Of a stretch of 64,000 bases of DNA, positions 55,813-64,000 are shown piece after piece. How positions within the stretch are numbered: position 1 is the first letter of the stretch; each line of letters starts with the position of its first letter. The stretch is from positions 122,081 through 186,080 of the forward strand of contig JAAXHH010000074.1 in the NCBI GenBank assembly GCA_012270975.1, read 5' to 3'. Below the pieces are notes generated by a model. The model was not told the DNA's origin and searched no databases. It saw only the letters and a program-made list of their open reading frames with translations. Position numbers and translations under genes: made by a program. The DNA comes from Candidatus Latescibacterota bacterium. GTDB lineage: Bacteria > JAAXHH01.

Positions 55813-56448
55813 GTGAGGATGATCGCCATAGCCCTGCTGGCTGCCGCGATCTCCTTTACGGCAACCGGCAAGGGATTCGCCCAGGTCCCGGAAAAGCGCA
55901 TGTCGATCAGCCTGGGCGGCGGGAGGAGTATTCCTTTAGGCGGTTTTGCGGACGGAAGAACCAGAGGATCCTTGTTCCTCCTGGGGGTGACGGTACGGGT
56001 TTCAGAGTCCGTTCATCTCGCGTTCAACGGCTATGACAACCTCTTCTCCGTAAAACGCGGTCAACACGATCGCGACCGTCTGAACGGCGAAGCGCTTCAG
56101 AGACTCGGGCCGCACGTGGATGCCAATACAAGCCTGGAAGGCGCCAATTTCGGACTGATGTACAAAACCGCCACTTCCCCCGCGTCCGTTCACGGGGTGG
56201 GCGGAATCGGCTACTCAAGGGTAATCGACCGGTTCTTCGGTACCGTGCACGGCACAAGGCTGACCGCATTCAGTACAGAAACTTCATTCAGCATCCTCCT
56301 CGGCGGTGGCGTGCATGTGCCGATGACGTCCACGGTCGGCCTGGCGTTAGACGTTCGGTATATTCGCGCCTTCAATGACCGGAACGTCCAGTGGATGCCA
56401 GTAGCCTTGTCAGTAGTCTTTAATTTCTGGACGGTAGAACCGGGTTAG
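55813..56448 (+). CDS. exported beta-barrel-like outer-membrane protein
   Basis: About 211 residues. An N-terminal signal peptide (RMIAIALLAAAISF ... GFAQ) is followed by alternating hydrophobic/polar strands such as RMSISLGGGRSIPLG and VGLALDVRYIRAF, ending in aromatic-rich VFNFWTV, as in small 8-stranded OMPs (OmpX/OmpA-like). No peptidoglycan-binding domain. GTG 55813 with GGGCGG upstream is preferred; ATG 55786 or 55819 are alternatives. Function unknown. Confidence 0.7.
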   Translation: MRMIAIALLAAAISFTATGKGFAQVPEKRMSISLGGGRSIPLGGFADGRTRGSLFLLGVTVRVSESVHLAFNGYDNLFSVKRGQHDRDRLNGEALQRLGPHVDANTSLEGANFGLMYKTATSPASVHGVGGIGYSRVIDRFFGTVHGTRLTAFSTETSFSILLGGGVHVPMTSTVGLALDVRYIRAFNDRNVQWMPVALSVVFNFWTVEPG

Positions 56449-56536
56449 ACGGTTCTTTCCGTATTGGACTTACAGTCCGGTCGGCTCGGTCTACCCGGTT
56501 GTTCCGGTCACACCCCCGAGTCCGCAGCCGACCCCT

Positions 56537-57637
56537 TCAGCTCAACTCCTTCAATGCTTCCAGTAGCTGCGCGGGCGAGGCCGTTCCTGTCACCCCCAGT
56601 TGACGGACGGTGACGGAAGCCGCGAGGTTGCCGACCATGCCGGCCTCGGTAGGGGTCGCGCCGGCGCTGAGTGTGGACACGATCCCGGCCGTAACGCTGT
56701 CGCCGGCTCCAACGGTGTCCAGGGGGCCCGGGACGCGTACGCCGGCAATGTGCAGGCCGTCTTCGGCGTCAATCAACAGCAGGCCGTCCGCGCCGAGGCT
56801 GACGTAAACCGGCCGTGCCGGACCTTCGTCATCAACGGAACTGCACTCGAAGAGTGTCCTGCCCCACTGTTCCGCCACCGCCGGATCAGCGTCTTCCGGC
56901 AAATTTCCTGCTGCGTTTTCCTCTGACCTACCATCCACGCGTTCCCCGCTGAACTTTCGGGCCATCGCGGCCTTGCGGATCTCGTCCCGGTTCCCCTTGC
57001 GGATGACGTGATGGAATTCGCCGATGCGTTCACGCGAATCCGCCAGGATGGGTTTTTCAGGATGGGCTTTGCCAAGTTCACCAACCGCCTCCCTGACCCG
57101 GTCCGTAACCACCCCGGTGTTGCGACTTCCCACCTGGTCCAGAACGACCAGGCCATCCATCGCCGGCGTCATGTCACGCAGGTACGCGATAACCCGGTCT
57201 TCCAGCGTCCGGGGCGTGGGCGTCCGGTTCTGAATGTCGATGCGGTTCGATTCCCGTTCACCCCCGGGAGCACGATTCATGGGCTTGATGTAGGCGGGTG
57301 TGAACCGGTCCTCCGATTCGAACAGGCCATCCAGGCGAGCGCCCATCGCCGACAGCCCCTGACGTAGTTCGTACCCTTCTCCGTCGTTTCCCGTAACGCC
57401 AAGGGCATACAGGTTTCCGACGCCCAGTGCGTGCAGGTTGGCCGTGACCGTGCCGGCGGCGCCGGGCATACACCGCCTGGCCACGACCTGATGGGCGGCC
57501 AGTCCGGTTTCCAGGGACGGCTCGTCCAGTTCCGGATCGAGGATCAGGTACTTGTCGAGGAAAAAGTCACCGACAATCAGAAGAGAGAGTCCGGGTAAAC
57601 GGGACAGCAGATGCTCGAGCCGGCCGGCTGTTATCAT
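56537..57637 (-). CDS. PfkB-family carbohydrate kinase (HldE/RfaE N-domain-like)
   Basis: A 366-residue ribokinase-fold kinase. LLIVGDFFLDKYL at the N-terminus, the substrate loop GAAGTVTANLHALG and the active-site DTVGAGDSVTAGI near the C-terminus (aspartate base) are all present. The N-terminal pattern resembles D-glycero-D-manno-heptose-7-phosphate kinase, but a Glu/Asp-rich insert of about 40 residues at mid-protein is unusual and the nucleotidyltransferase half of HldE is absent. Substrate is uncertain. Confidence 0.83.
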   Translation of the reverse strand: MITAGRLEHLLSRLPGLSLLIVGDFFLDKYLILDPELDEPSLETGLAAHQVVARRCMPGAAGTVTANLHALGVGNLYALGVTGNDGEGYELRQGLSAMGARLDGLFESEDRFTPAYIKPMNRAPGGERESNRIDIQNRTPTPRTLEDRVIAYLRDMTPAMDGLVVLDQVGSRNTGVVTDRVREAVGELGKAHPEKPILADSRERIGEFHHVIRKGNRDEIRKAAMARKFSGERVDGRSEENAAGNLPEDADPAVAEQWGRTLFECSSVDDEGPARPVYVSLGADGLLLIDAEDGLHIAGVRVPGPLDTVGAGDSVTAGIVSTLSAGATPTEAGMVGNLAASVTVRQLGVTGTASPAQLLEALKELS

Positions 57638-57982
57638 GGACGAAATGGCCCTGTACTGGATGAAGATCGGGTGGGCAGTGTCCGGAACTGGAGTTGACTA
57701 CCGGGTTTTCGACGGTCTCATACAATGTACGAACCGTTACTCCGACATCAATAATATACATGAAATACACGGGTTTACCCCCGAAGCTTTTCCTTGACTT
57801 TCGACCGAAAAAGTGTACCTTCGCGGACTGGAGCGGACCGGAATTCGGCACGCTGAATGGAGGCTTCGGCAAGCCTCCTTATTAATGAAGACCTCAGAGT
57901 GCATCCGCTATATTGATATATGACCGGTACCGTTCAGTCCGCCTTGCGGCGATCCCCGCTGCAAGGACCCAAAGGAAGCTCT
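57638..57982 (+). other. intergenic region before the ABC exporter operon
   Basis: Three hundred and forty-five bases with no convincing gene. It includes TTGACT at about 57796 with TACCTT 16 bases later as a weak promoter for the ABC operon, the hairpin at 57859-57878 and A+T-rich stretches. The start of the PfkB gene diverges from it. Confidence 0.4.
57859..57878 (+). terminator. strong stem-loop, terminator or attenuator-like
   Basis: GGAGGCTT and AAGCCTCC form a perfect 8-bp stem around the tetraloop CGGC, followed by TTATTAA. The short U-tract makes it a weak intrinsic terminator; since it lies about 100 bases before the ABC exporter gene and in its leader, attenuation is possible. Confidence 0.45.
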
Positions 57983-60184
57983 ATGCAGCTGTCCGATCCC
58001 CTCCCGGAAAAGATCCAGAACAAGCTCGACCCCGTACTCGAACCCAACGAAGAAATCCGCATCGCCCTCGAATCCGACATGGACGCGGAGGGCCGGTTCG
58101 CGCCTTCCTGGCTGATCGTTACGGATCAGCGGGTCATGACCCTGGGACTCAACGGCCGCGGCGGCGACCTCGCCGTGCCGCTGTCGGAACTGACGAAGGT
58201 CGAGGTGGAGCCCCTGGTGGGCGGTTCGTGCCTGGAGGTCTCCACGGCAGAGGACACCATCCCGCTGATCCGGTACTCGCAGAGCCGCTCGGACCGGTTC
58301 AACGAGGCGCACCGCGGCATCGAGCAGCAGATCGAGAACAAGCCCTTCCTCGTCAAGACCGAGTTTCCGCGCGTGGTCTGCGAGAAGTGCGGCCGCCGGC
58401 TACCCACGCGGGACGGGCTTTGCCCGGCCTGCGTCAGCAAGTGGCACATGTTCGGTCGGATCTGCTCCTACCTGGCGGAGCACAAGGTCAAGGCCGGCGT
58501 CATGGTGGCGATGTTCTCGGTGCTTAGCGTGGCGGAGCTGCTCCCGCCGAAAATCACCCAGTTGATCATCGACGACGCCTTCGCAACGAAGAACATGGAG
58601 CTTCTGTTCTGGTACGTTGCGTTCCTGGCCGGACTGCTCGTCCTACGCTGGCTCGGGGAAATGACGACGGGCTGGCTGTCGGCCTGGCTGGGCGCCCGCG
58701 TGGTCGCGGACATCCGGGGACAGGTCTACCGCCACATCGAATACCTCTCCCTGGGCTTTCACGACAAGCAGAAGACAGGCGGCCTGCTTTCGCGGGTGAC
58801 CTACGACACCCGGAACGTGCGCAGCTTCCTAGTGGACGGACTGCCCTTTCTCGTGCTCAGGTGGCTGACCACGATCGGGATCATCGCCATGCTGTTCTAC
58901 ACCAACTGGGTCCTGACGCTCTACATCCTGATCCCCGTACCGCTGATCATCATCTGGGGAAAGGTCCTGTACCGGCGACTGCGGGTATTCTACACGCGGC
59001 TGTGGAGGCGATGGGAAGGTTTTTACACCCACATCCAGGAATCGCTTTCCGGGATCCGCATCGTGAAGGCCTTCGCCCAGGAATCGAAGGAAGTCGGCCG
59101 CTTCAGGCGAAACGCGTGGTCCATGTTCGAACTCGAGTACTGGACGGAGAAGCAGTGGATCACCTACTTCTCCACCATGGGCCTGCTGAACTTCCTGGGC
59201 TTCGTCGTCGTCTGGCTCGTGGGCGGTCAGCAGGTCCTCGGACAGGAACTGACGCTGGGCGAACTGATGCTGTTCTACTTCTACCTGCACATGTTCTACG
59301 GACCATTGCGCTGGCTGGGGCGCGTCAACAGCTGGATGACCCGGGCCATGAGCGCCGCCGAACGTATCTTCGAGATCATCGACACCGAACCGGAAGCCTA
59401 CGAGGACGCGAACGCCCGGCCCATGCCCACCACGCGGGGCGAAATCGTCTTCGACGACGTGACCTTCGGCTATGACGCCGCGCTGCCCGTGCTCAGGGAT
59501 ATCGACATCCACATCCATCCCGGCGAGATGATCGGCCTGGTCGGTAAATCCGGCGCGGGCAAGAGCACGACAGTCAACCTCATCTGCCGCTTCTACGACG
59601 TGGACTACGGCGCCATCAGGCTGGACGGGGTGGACCTGCGGGACATCCGGCTGGAGGACCTGCGCGGCCACATCGGCGTGGTGATGCAGGAGCCGATCCT
59701 TTTCAACGGCACGATCCGGGAGAACATCGCCTACGGGAAGCCGGAGGCGACTTTCGAAGAAATCATGGAAGCGGCCCGGGCGGCCAACGCCCACCACTTC
59801 ATCCTCGCCAAGCCGGACGGCTATGACACCATCCTGGGCGAAAAGGGTACCGGCCTTTCCGGGGGCGAGAAGCAGCGGGTCTCCATCGCACGGGCCATCC
59901 TGCACGATCCCCGCATCCTGATCCTGGACGAGGCGACCTCGTCGGTGGATGCGCAGACGGAGAAGCAGCTCCAGGAGGCCATCGGCCGGCTGATCAAGGG
60001 CCGCACGACGATCGCCATCGCCCACCGGCTGTCCACCCTCCGGGACGCCGACCGCCTGGTCGTGCTGGAACAGGGACGAGTCGTGGAGGTGGGGACCCAC
60101 GAGGAACTGGTCGCCCGGCGCGGCCATTTCTATCACCTGGTGCGTTTGCAGAGAGCCACCGCCGAGATCATGGAGGTGGCATGA
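57983..60184 (+). CDS. ABC exporter half 1 with N-terminal PH-like domain and zinc ribbon
   Basis: A 733-residue ABC transporter half (fused permease and ATPase). Residues 1 to about 125 form a PH-like or bacterial PH domain (WLIVTDQRVMTL), then a zinc ribbon (Cys133, Cys136, Cys147, Cys150), then six transmembrane helices (about 165-440) and the ATPase: Walker A GKSGAGKS at 521-528, signature LSGGEKQR, Walker B ILILDEATSSVD. All catalytic residues are present. ATG 57983 has AAAGGAAG upstream. The stop overlaps the next gene's start by 4 bases. With the second half it should form a heterodimer exporting an unknown substrate. Confidence 0.9.
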   Translation: MQLSDPLPEKIQNKLDPVLEPNEEIRIALESDMDAEGRFAPSWLIVTDQRVMTLGLNGRGGDLAVPLSELTKVEVEPLVGGSCLEVSTAEDTIPLIRYSQSRSDRFNEAHRGIEQQIENKPFLVKTEFPRVVCEKCGRRLPTRDGLCPACVSKWHMFGRICSYLAEHKVKAGVMVAMFSVLSVAELLPPKITQLIIDDAFATKNMELLFWYVAFLAGLLVLRWLGEMTTGWLSAWLGARVVADIRGQVYRHIEYLSLGFHDKQKTGGLLSRVTYDTRNVRSFLVDGLPFLVLRWLTTIGIIAMLFYTNWVLTLYILIPVPLIIIWGKVLYRRLRVFYTRLWRRWEGFYTHIQESLSGIRIVKAFAQESKEVGRFRRNAWSMFELEYWTEKQWITYFSTMGLLNFLGFVVVWLVGGQQVLGQELTLGELMLFYFYLHMFYGPLRWLGRVNSWMTRAMSAAERIFEIIDTEPEAYEDANARPMPTTRGEIVFDDVTFGYDAALPVLRDIDIHIHPGEMIGLVGKSGAGKSTTVNLICRFYDVDYGAIRLDGVDLRDIRLEDLRGHIGVVMQEPILFNGTIRENIAYGKPEATFEEIMEAARAANAHHFILAKPDGYDTILGEKGTGLSGGEKQRVSIARAILHDPRILILDEATSSVDAQTEKQLQEAIGRLIKGRTTIAIAHRLSTLRDADRLVVLEQGRVVEVGTHEELVARRGHFYHLVRLQRATAEIMEVA

Positions 60185-62472
60185 GCGGAACGATGACGGA
60201 AACCACGAAATACGAAGAGAAGATGCCCGAACGGCTGGAAGCCAGGTGCCTTGACGCACTGCGGGACGGAGAGCGCGTGCTGATCTCGGCCGCCACCGAC
60301 CTGTCGGAAGACCAGCGCTTCGAGGAACGCTGGCTGGTCGTGACGGATCAGCGGATGATGCGTTTCGACCCGGCCGCGGGGAACGGCGCCGAGTCGATCG
60401 AATTGTCCGACGCCAGGGGCGCCGCGGTGGAGGAACTCGTGGGCGCGGGCCGGCTGAACGTCGAGATCGGGACCGAGCAGGTCGAATTCCTCCGCTATAC
60501 GCCCACGGAGCGCGCCAAGTTCGCCCGCCTCGCCCGGGGCATCGATCAGTTGATCAAGGAGAAGCCCGTCGAGATAGACGACGAGGTGGAGCGATCGCGC
60601 TGCGACAAGTGCGGCAGGCTGCTCCCCGAGGCGAACGGCATCTGTACCGCCTGCACGAACCGCCTCGCCATGCTCTGGCGCATCATGGGCTATGTGCTGC
60701 CCTTCAAGACCCGGGTTGTCCTGATGGTCGGCCTCTCGCTGCTGTACACCCTGGCCGAGCTGGGACCGCCCTACCTCATGAAGCACATCATCGATGGCCC
60801 GCTGGCCGGTACGGGCGAGGCCGCCGCCGAGGACGGCCTTACGCTGCTGTACCTGCTCGTAGGCGCCTTCGCGGTCGTACGCCTCGCCTCCTACGTCCTG
60901 GAGATCTTCAAGGACCGCTTGTCCGTGTGGCTCGGGGGGCGCGTGACCGTGGCCATCCGCGAGGAGCTCTACGAGAACCTGTCGCGCCTCAACATGAAGT
61001 TCTATAACAAGCGGCAGGTGGGGTCTCTCATATCGCGCGTGTCGAACGACACGGAAAGCATGATGTGGTTCCTGGTAGACGGCGTACCCTACATCCTGAC
61101 GAACCTCCTGCTGCTGGTCGGCATCCTGGTCCTGCTCTTCGTGACAAACTGGCAGTTGACCCTCCTGGTGCTCATTCCGATCCCGCTGCTGGTAACCGGT
61201 GGATGGTATTTCTGGATGCGCCTGATCCGGGCCTTCCGCACGAAGTACTACCGCTGGGGCAAGCTGGTCGGCCTGGCAAGCGAAATCCTCTCCTCGGTGC
61301 GGGTGGTCAAGACCTTCGTCCAGGAGAAGCGGGAGATGCGGCGGTTCACCGGCAACAACGAGGGCGTGTTCAGAGGGGATTACGAGAGCGAGAAGGAAGT
61401 GGCCATTTTCTTCAGCACGATCAGCATGCTCACCTCTTCCGGGATGATCCTGGTCTGGTACTATGGCGGTGGCGGCATCATCGACGAAACCTTCACCTTG
61501 GGCGCGCTCATGATGTTCATCGCCTACCTGTGGATGCTGTACGAACCGCTGCGCTGGTTTGGCGAACTCAACTCCTGGTCGAGCCGCGCCATGAGCGGCG
61601 CCGAGAAAGTGTTCGAGATCATCGACACGCCGGCGGAGTCAGAGGACCGTGAAGACCCGGTGGAGATGCCGGACATGAAGGGCGAAGTCGAGTACAAGGA
61701 CGTCATCTTCGCCTACGAGGCGGGCAAGCCCGTACTGCATGATATCAAGCTGCACGTGAAGCCGGGCGAGATGATCGGCCTGGTCGGCAAGTCCGGTTCC
61801 GGCAAGACGACCATGACCAACCTGCTGTGCCGGTTCTACGACATCGACGAGGGCGGACTGTTCATCGACGGCGTGCCGATCCGGGACATCCTCCTGAAAG
61901 ATCTGCGGCGGCAGATCGGGGTCGTGCTGCAGGACTCCTACTTCTTCAGCGGCACCATCGCGGAGAACATCCGGTACAGCAGTCCGGACGCCTCCCTGGA
62001 GCAGATCATGCGGGCGGCGCGGACGGCCAACGCCCATGATTTCATCTGTGCGAAACCGGACGGTTACGATACGCAGATCGGCGAGAACGGGAAGGAGCTG
62101 TCCGGCGGCGAGAAGCAGCGCATAGCCATCGCCCGGGCGATCATCCACGACCCGCGCATCCTGGTCCTGGACGAGGCGACTTCCTCGGTGGATACCCACA
62201 CCGAGAAGCTCATCCAGGAGGCCATCGCCAACCTGGTCAAGGGGCGCACGACCTTCGCCATCGCCCACCGTCTGTCGACCCTGCGCAGGGCCGACCGGCT
62301 GGTGGTGCTGGACGAGGGACGGATTGTCGAGACCGGCACGCACAACGAATTGATGGAGATGAAGGGCCACTTCTACCGCATGGTGGAGACGCAGCGCGAA
62401 AGTACCGCCATCATGGCCGTCGGCGGCGGAAAGGACGATCCGAACCGCAGCCTGAACGGTCACCAAACGTAA
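60181..62472 (+). CDS. ABC exporter half 2 with N-terminal PH-like domain and zinc ribbon
   Basis: A 763-residue partner of the preceding protein with the same order: PH-like domain (WLVVTDQRMMRF), zinc ribbon (Cys141, Cys144, Cys155, Cys158), six helices, and a complete ATPase domain with LSGGEKQR and ILVLDEATSSVD. ATGA overlap at 60181-60184 couples its translation to half 1. Both ATP sites appear competent, unlike many heterodimeric exporters with one degenerate site. The cytoplasmic N-domains may bind a partner such as the DUF1854 protein. Confidence 0.9.
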   Translation: MSGTMTETTKYEEKMPERLEARCLDALRDGERVLISAATDLSEDQRFEERWLVVTDQRMMRFDPAAGNGAESIELSDARGAAVEELVGAGRLNVEIGTEQVEFLRYTPTERAKFARLARGIDQLIKEKPVEIDDEVERSRCDKCGRLLPEANGICTACTNRLAMLWRIMGYVLPFKTRVVLMVGLSLLYTLAELGPPYLMKHIIDGPLAGTGEAAAEDGLTLLYLLVGAFAVVRLASYVLEIFKDRLSVWLGGRVTVAIREELYENLSRLNMKFYNKRQVGSLISRVSNDTESMMWFLVDGVPYILTNLLLLVGILVLLFVTNWQLTLLVLIPIPLLVTGGWYFWMRLIRAFRTKYYRWGKLVGLASEILSSVRVVKTFVQEKREMRRFTGNNEGVFRGDYESEKEVAIFFSTISMLTSSGMILVWYYGGGGIIDETFTLGALMMFIAYLWMLYEPLRWFGELNSWSSRAMSGAEKVFEIIDTPAESEDREDPVEMPDMKGEVEYKDVIFAYEAGKPVLHDIKLHVKPGEMIGLVGKSGSGKTTMTNLLCRFYDIDEGGLFIDGVPIRDILLKDLRRQIGVVLQDSYFFSGTIAENIRYSSPDASLEQIMRAARTANAHDFICAKPDGYDTQIGENGKELSGGEKQRIAIARAIIHDPRILVLDEATSSVDTHTEKLIQEAIANLVKGRTTFAIAHRLSTLRRADRLVVLDEGRIVETGTHNELMEMKGHFYRMVETQRESTAIMAVGGGKDDPNRSLNGHQT

Positions 62473-62486
62473 ACGGGGCACATGTA

Positions 62487-63053
62487 ATGACACAGGAATC
62501 GAGCGTGGAAGAAATGGAAGAAACGGAAGCGCGGCGGGAGAACGACTTCGAACCCGGGATCGAGAACGCGCCGGTCGAACCCTATCGGGCCCACGAGATC
62601 CGCGTGTACCGGGCGCCTAAGAACACGGTGCGCATGACCGTGCGCGACGAGCGGTCCTACATCCGAGTCCGGCCGGTTCACGCCTCGCCCATGGCGTACC
62701 CGGACCAGTACGTCTCGCTGCTGGACATAAAGAACGAGGAAGTGGCCTTCATCCGGGATATGAACGACCTGGACGAGGAGTCCCGGCGCGTCATCGAGGA
62801 AGAGCTCGCCCACCGCTATCTCAAGGCGAAGATCGAGCGCATCCATTCCATCCAGATGGAGTTCGGCGTCACCTACTGGGACGTGGAGACCGACCGGGGC
62901 AAGCGCGAGTTCGTCATCCGCGGGCACGAGAACACCCACTGGGCGTCGGAGACCCGACTGCTGCTCACCGATGTCGACGGCAACCGCTTCGAGATTATCG
63001 ATTACACCCGGCTGGACCCCCAAAGCGTAAGGCTGATCGAGACGAACGTCTGA
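62487..63053 (+). CDS. DUF1854 protein
   Basis: A 188-residue cytoplasmic protein of the DUF1854 family: PDQYVSLLDIKNEEVAFIRD, EEELAHRYLKAKIERI, FGVTYWDVETDRGKREFVIRG and the C-terminal LTDVDGNRFEI. Family members are regularly encoded next to ABC exporters of this kind; some databases name them after cyanophycin metabolism, but no cyanophycin synthetase or cyanophycinase occurs here. Function unknown; a regulatory or substrate-handling subunit of the exporter is the simplest inference. It begins 14 bases after ABC half 2. Confidence 0.88.
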   Translation: MTQESSVEEMEETEARRENDFEPGIENAPVEPYRAHEIRVYRAPKNTVRMTVRDERSYIRVRPVHASPMAYPDQYVSLLDIKNEEVAFIRDMNDLDEESRRVIEEELAHRYLKAKIERIHSIQMEFGVTYWDVETDRGKREFVIRGHENTHWASETRLLLTDVDGNRFEIIDYTRLDPQSVRLIETNV

Positions 63054-63081
63054 TGCTTGATATTGTCCAAGTTCTCACTTT

Positions 63082-64000
63082 CTAACATTGGCACGCTGGG
63101 TCGTTGGACGCTCTTCCGCATAACGAGCAAGGCTCGTAGTAGAGTTTTTCATACCTTTGCAACTTTGGCGGATTACGACGCGCATCAAAGTAGCCTGGAT
63201 TGTATTGGTAAAGGTATTCTCCTGGCACAAGCGAACGATCAACCTCTTTGGACACATTTGACCGTATACTTATCGCGCCTGATGGAGGGTCGTCAACATC
63301 CTTGTGCACTTGATCGGATGGCGTATCAGTTCCTTCTGCTAGTTTAGTACTATGAGGCAACTTTAATCCGAATTCTAGATCATGTATTTCACAACAATCT
63401 TCGTCTTTTTGATTTAGAGATCGTGCATGCGCTTTTAAAATGAGATCATCATCCAATTTTGTATCAAGCTCCAAGCGTTCATTGAATGCCTGTGCCTTCG
63501 AATCGACCTTTACGGTCACGACATCCAGTATATCTCTAGGTTCACTCGTTAACACACTTTTCCCTGGCCGCTTTGGTGCGCAAAGTTGAAATTTTGCCAT
63601 ACCGTCGCGTGGGTCTGTACAGTAAAGATGTAAAGTCTGAGACTTTTCTTCATGCTCTATGGGCATTAGTGTTCCTGCTTTGACAACTGGCAGGAACGAA
63701 TTTCGAGCTAGTTCTAACTCAATGTTTTTGGCTAATAGAAGACGTACAGCGTCTGCTGCGATCCAGGCTGCACCCTCAGAGATCAAAGTGGCGGTGCTGT
63801 CCGGTATTTCGACTCTTTCAGGGCCAAACCATTCGTGTAGACGTTGTTTGATAGCCGGCATATTGGACATTCCGCCTGTTGCAACGCAAAGCGCAACTTC
63901 ATCCATTGAATAGCCAGCATCACTTAAAACTCGCCTAATACGTTCAAAACCCTTGTCTAGTAACGGTTTTACGAGTTTGAAGTTACCCCGTTTTTGTGGA
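63082..64000 (-). CDS. Hsp70-like protein with Cys-rich C-terminus (5' end outside window)
   Basis: The frame is open on the minus strand to the window edge, so the N-terminal ATPase half is missing. The visible part begins with the DnaK-type C-terminal ATPase-domain helix and strand (RIRRVLSDAGY, then VALCVATGGMSNMPAIKQRL), which matches the conserved 'GG(S)xRxP' segment of Hsp70. A beta-rich region follows and then an unusual 90-residue tail ending CSLCGRASNDPACQC, a possible zinc knuckle. It differs from DnaK in lacking the usual substrate-binding lid. The DNA is much richer in A+T than all preceding genes, which suggests horizontal transfer. Confidence 0.75.
   Translation of the reverse strand, partial: PQKRGNFKLVKPLLDKGFERIRRVLSDAGYSMDEVALCVATGGMSNMPAIKQRLHEWFGPERVEIPDSTATLISEGAAWIAADAVRLLLAKNIELELARNSFLPVVKAGTLMPIEHEEKSQTLHLYCTDPRDGMAKFQLCAPKRPGKSVLTSEPRDILDVVTVKVDSKAQAFNERLELDTKLDDDLILKAHARSLNQKDEDCCEIHDLEFGLKLPHSTKLAEGTDTPSDQVHKDVDDPPSGAISIRSNVSKEVDRSLVPGEYLYQYNPGYFDARRNPPKLQRYEKLYYEPCSLCGRASNDPACQC

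Noticed and set aside
58829..60259. A 476-codon minus-strand frame opposite ABC exporter half 1
   Set aside because: Shadow of the exporter coding sequence, lacking any motif.

Overview
The window is 64 kb of GC-rich chromosomal DNA from an uncultured-type Gram-negative bacterium. An outer-membrane barrel protein, Tat and Sec signal peptides, an AccA-type acetyl-CoA carboxylase and a bacterial LeuRS all fit this. The content (seven phytanoyl-CoA-dioxygenase-like enzymes, a sulfatase, an enolase-superfamily dehydratase, Gfo/Idh, creatininase and amidohydrolases, plus a 29-residue COX24-type ribosomal protein) resembles Latescibacterota, Poribacteria or other FCB-group genomes. That placement is inference; there is no rRNA here to test it.

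Layout. 1-2.2 kb: end of a LysM protein, sppA, an HU gene and a tiny bS22-like gene. 2.3-7.9 kb: a minus-strand operon of a threonine-synthase-like enzyme, a fused four-carbon acid sugar kinase/PdxA2 dehydrogenase and a solute-binding protein, led by a good promoter. 8-16 kb: DapA-like aldolase, sulfatase, glycerophosphodiesterase, stand-alone AICAR transformylase, amino-acid permease and a PhyH-HEAT fusion. 16-30 kb: leuS, a glycosyltransferase, two tandem Tat-exported aminotransferases, an acyltransferase, a fused indolepyruvate:ferredoxin oxidoreductase, an amidase, a SelA-like PLP enzyme and an SDR.

30-38 kb is an accessory catabolic or modification cluster. Six minus-strand genes (PhyH, MR/MLE enzyme, PhyH, two tandem PhyH, creatininase) run as one apparent operon, and a Gfo/Idh-sarcosine-oxidase pair diverges from it. 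The two tandem PhyH proteins carry HxG where the other five in the window carry HxD. 38-51 kb mixes housekeeping (accA, Nudix) with small accessory genes: a TIM-barrel isomerase, a coiled-coil membrane peptide, an orphan oxidase subunit III with a sensor lipoprotein, a GNAT, a PIN/AbrB toxin-antitoxin pair, a GIY-YIG nuclease, and an M20 hydrolase preceded by an 11-bp repeat array.

51-64 kb holds the large helicase Lhr, an outer-membrane protein and a PfkB kinase. These are followed by a three-gene operon of two ABC exporters with cytoplasmic N-terminal domains plus a DUF1854 protein. At the right edge is the end of an A+T-rich Hsp70-like gene whose composition differs from everything before it and may mark an imported island.

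The strongest leads are the HxG PhyH pair and its operon, the diverged periplasmic aminotransferase copy, the ABC/DUF1854 module, the helically phased repeat array at 48.4 kb, and the Hsp70-like gene at the right edge.
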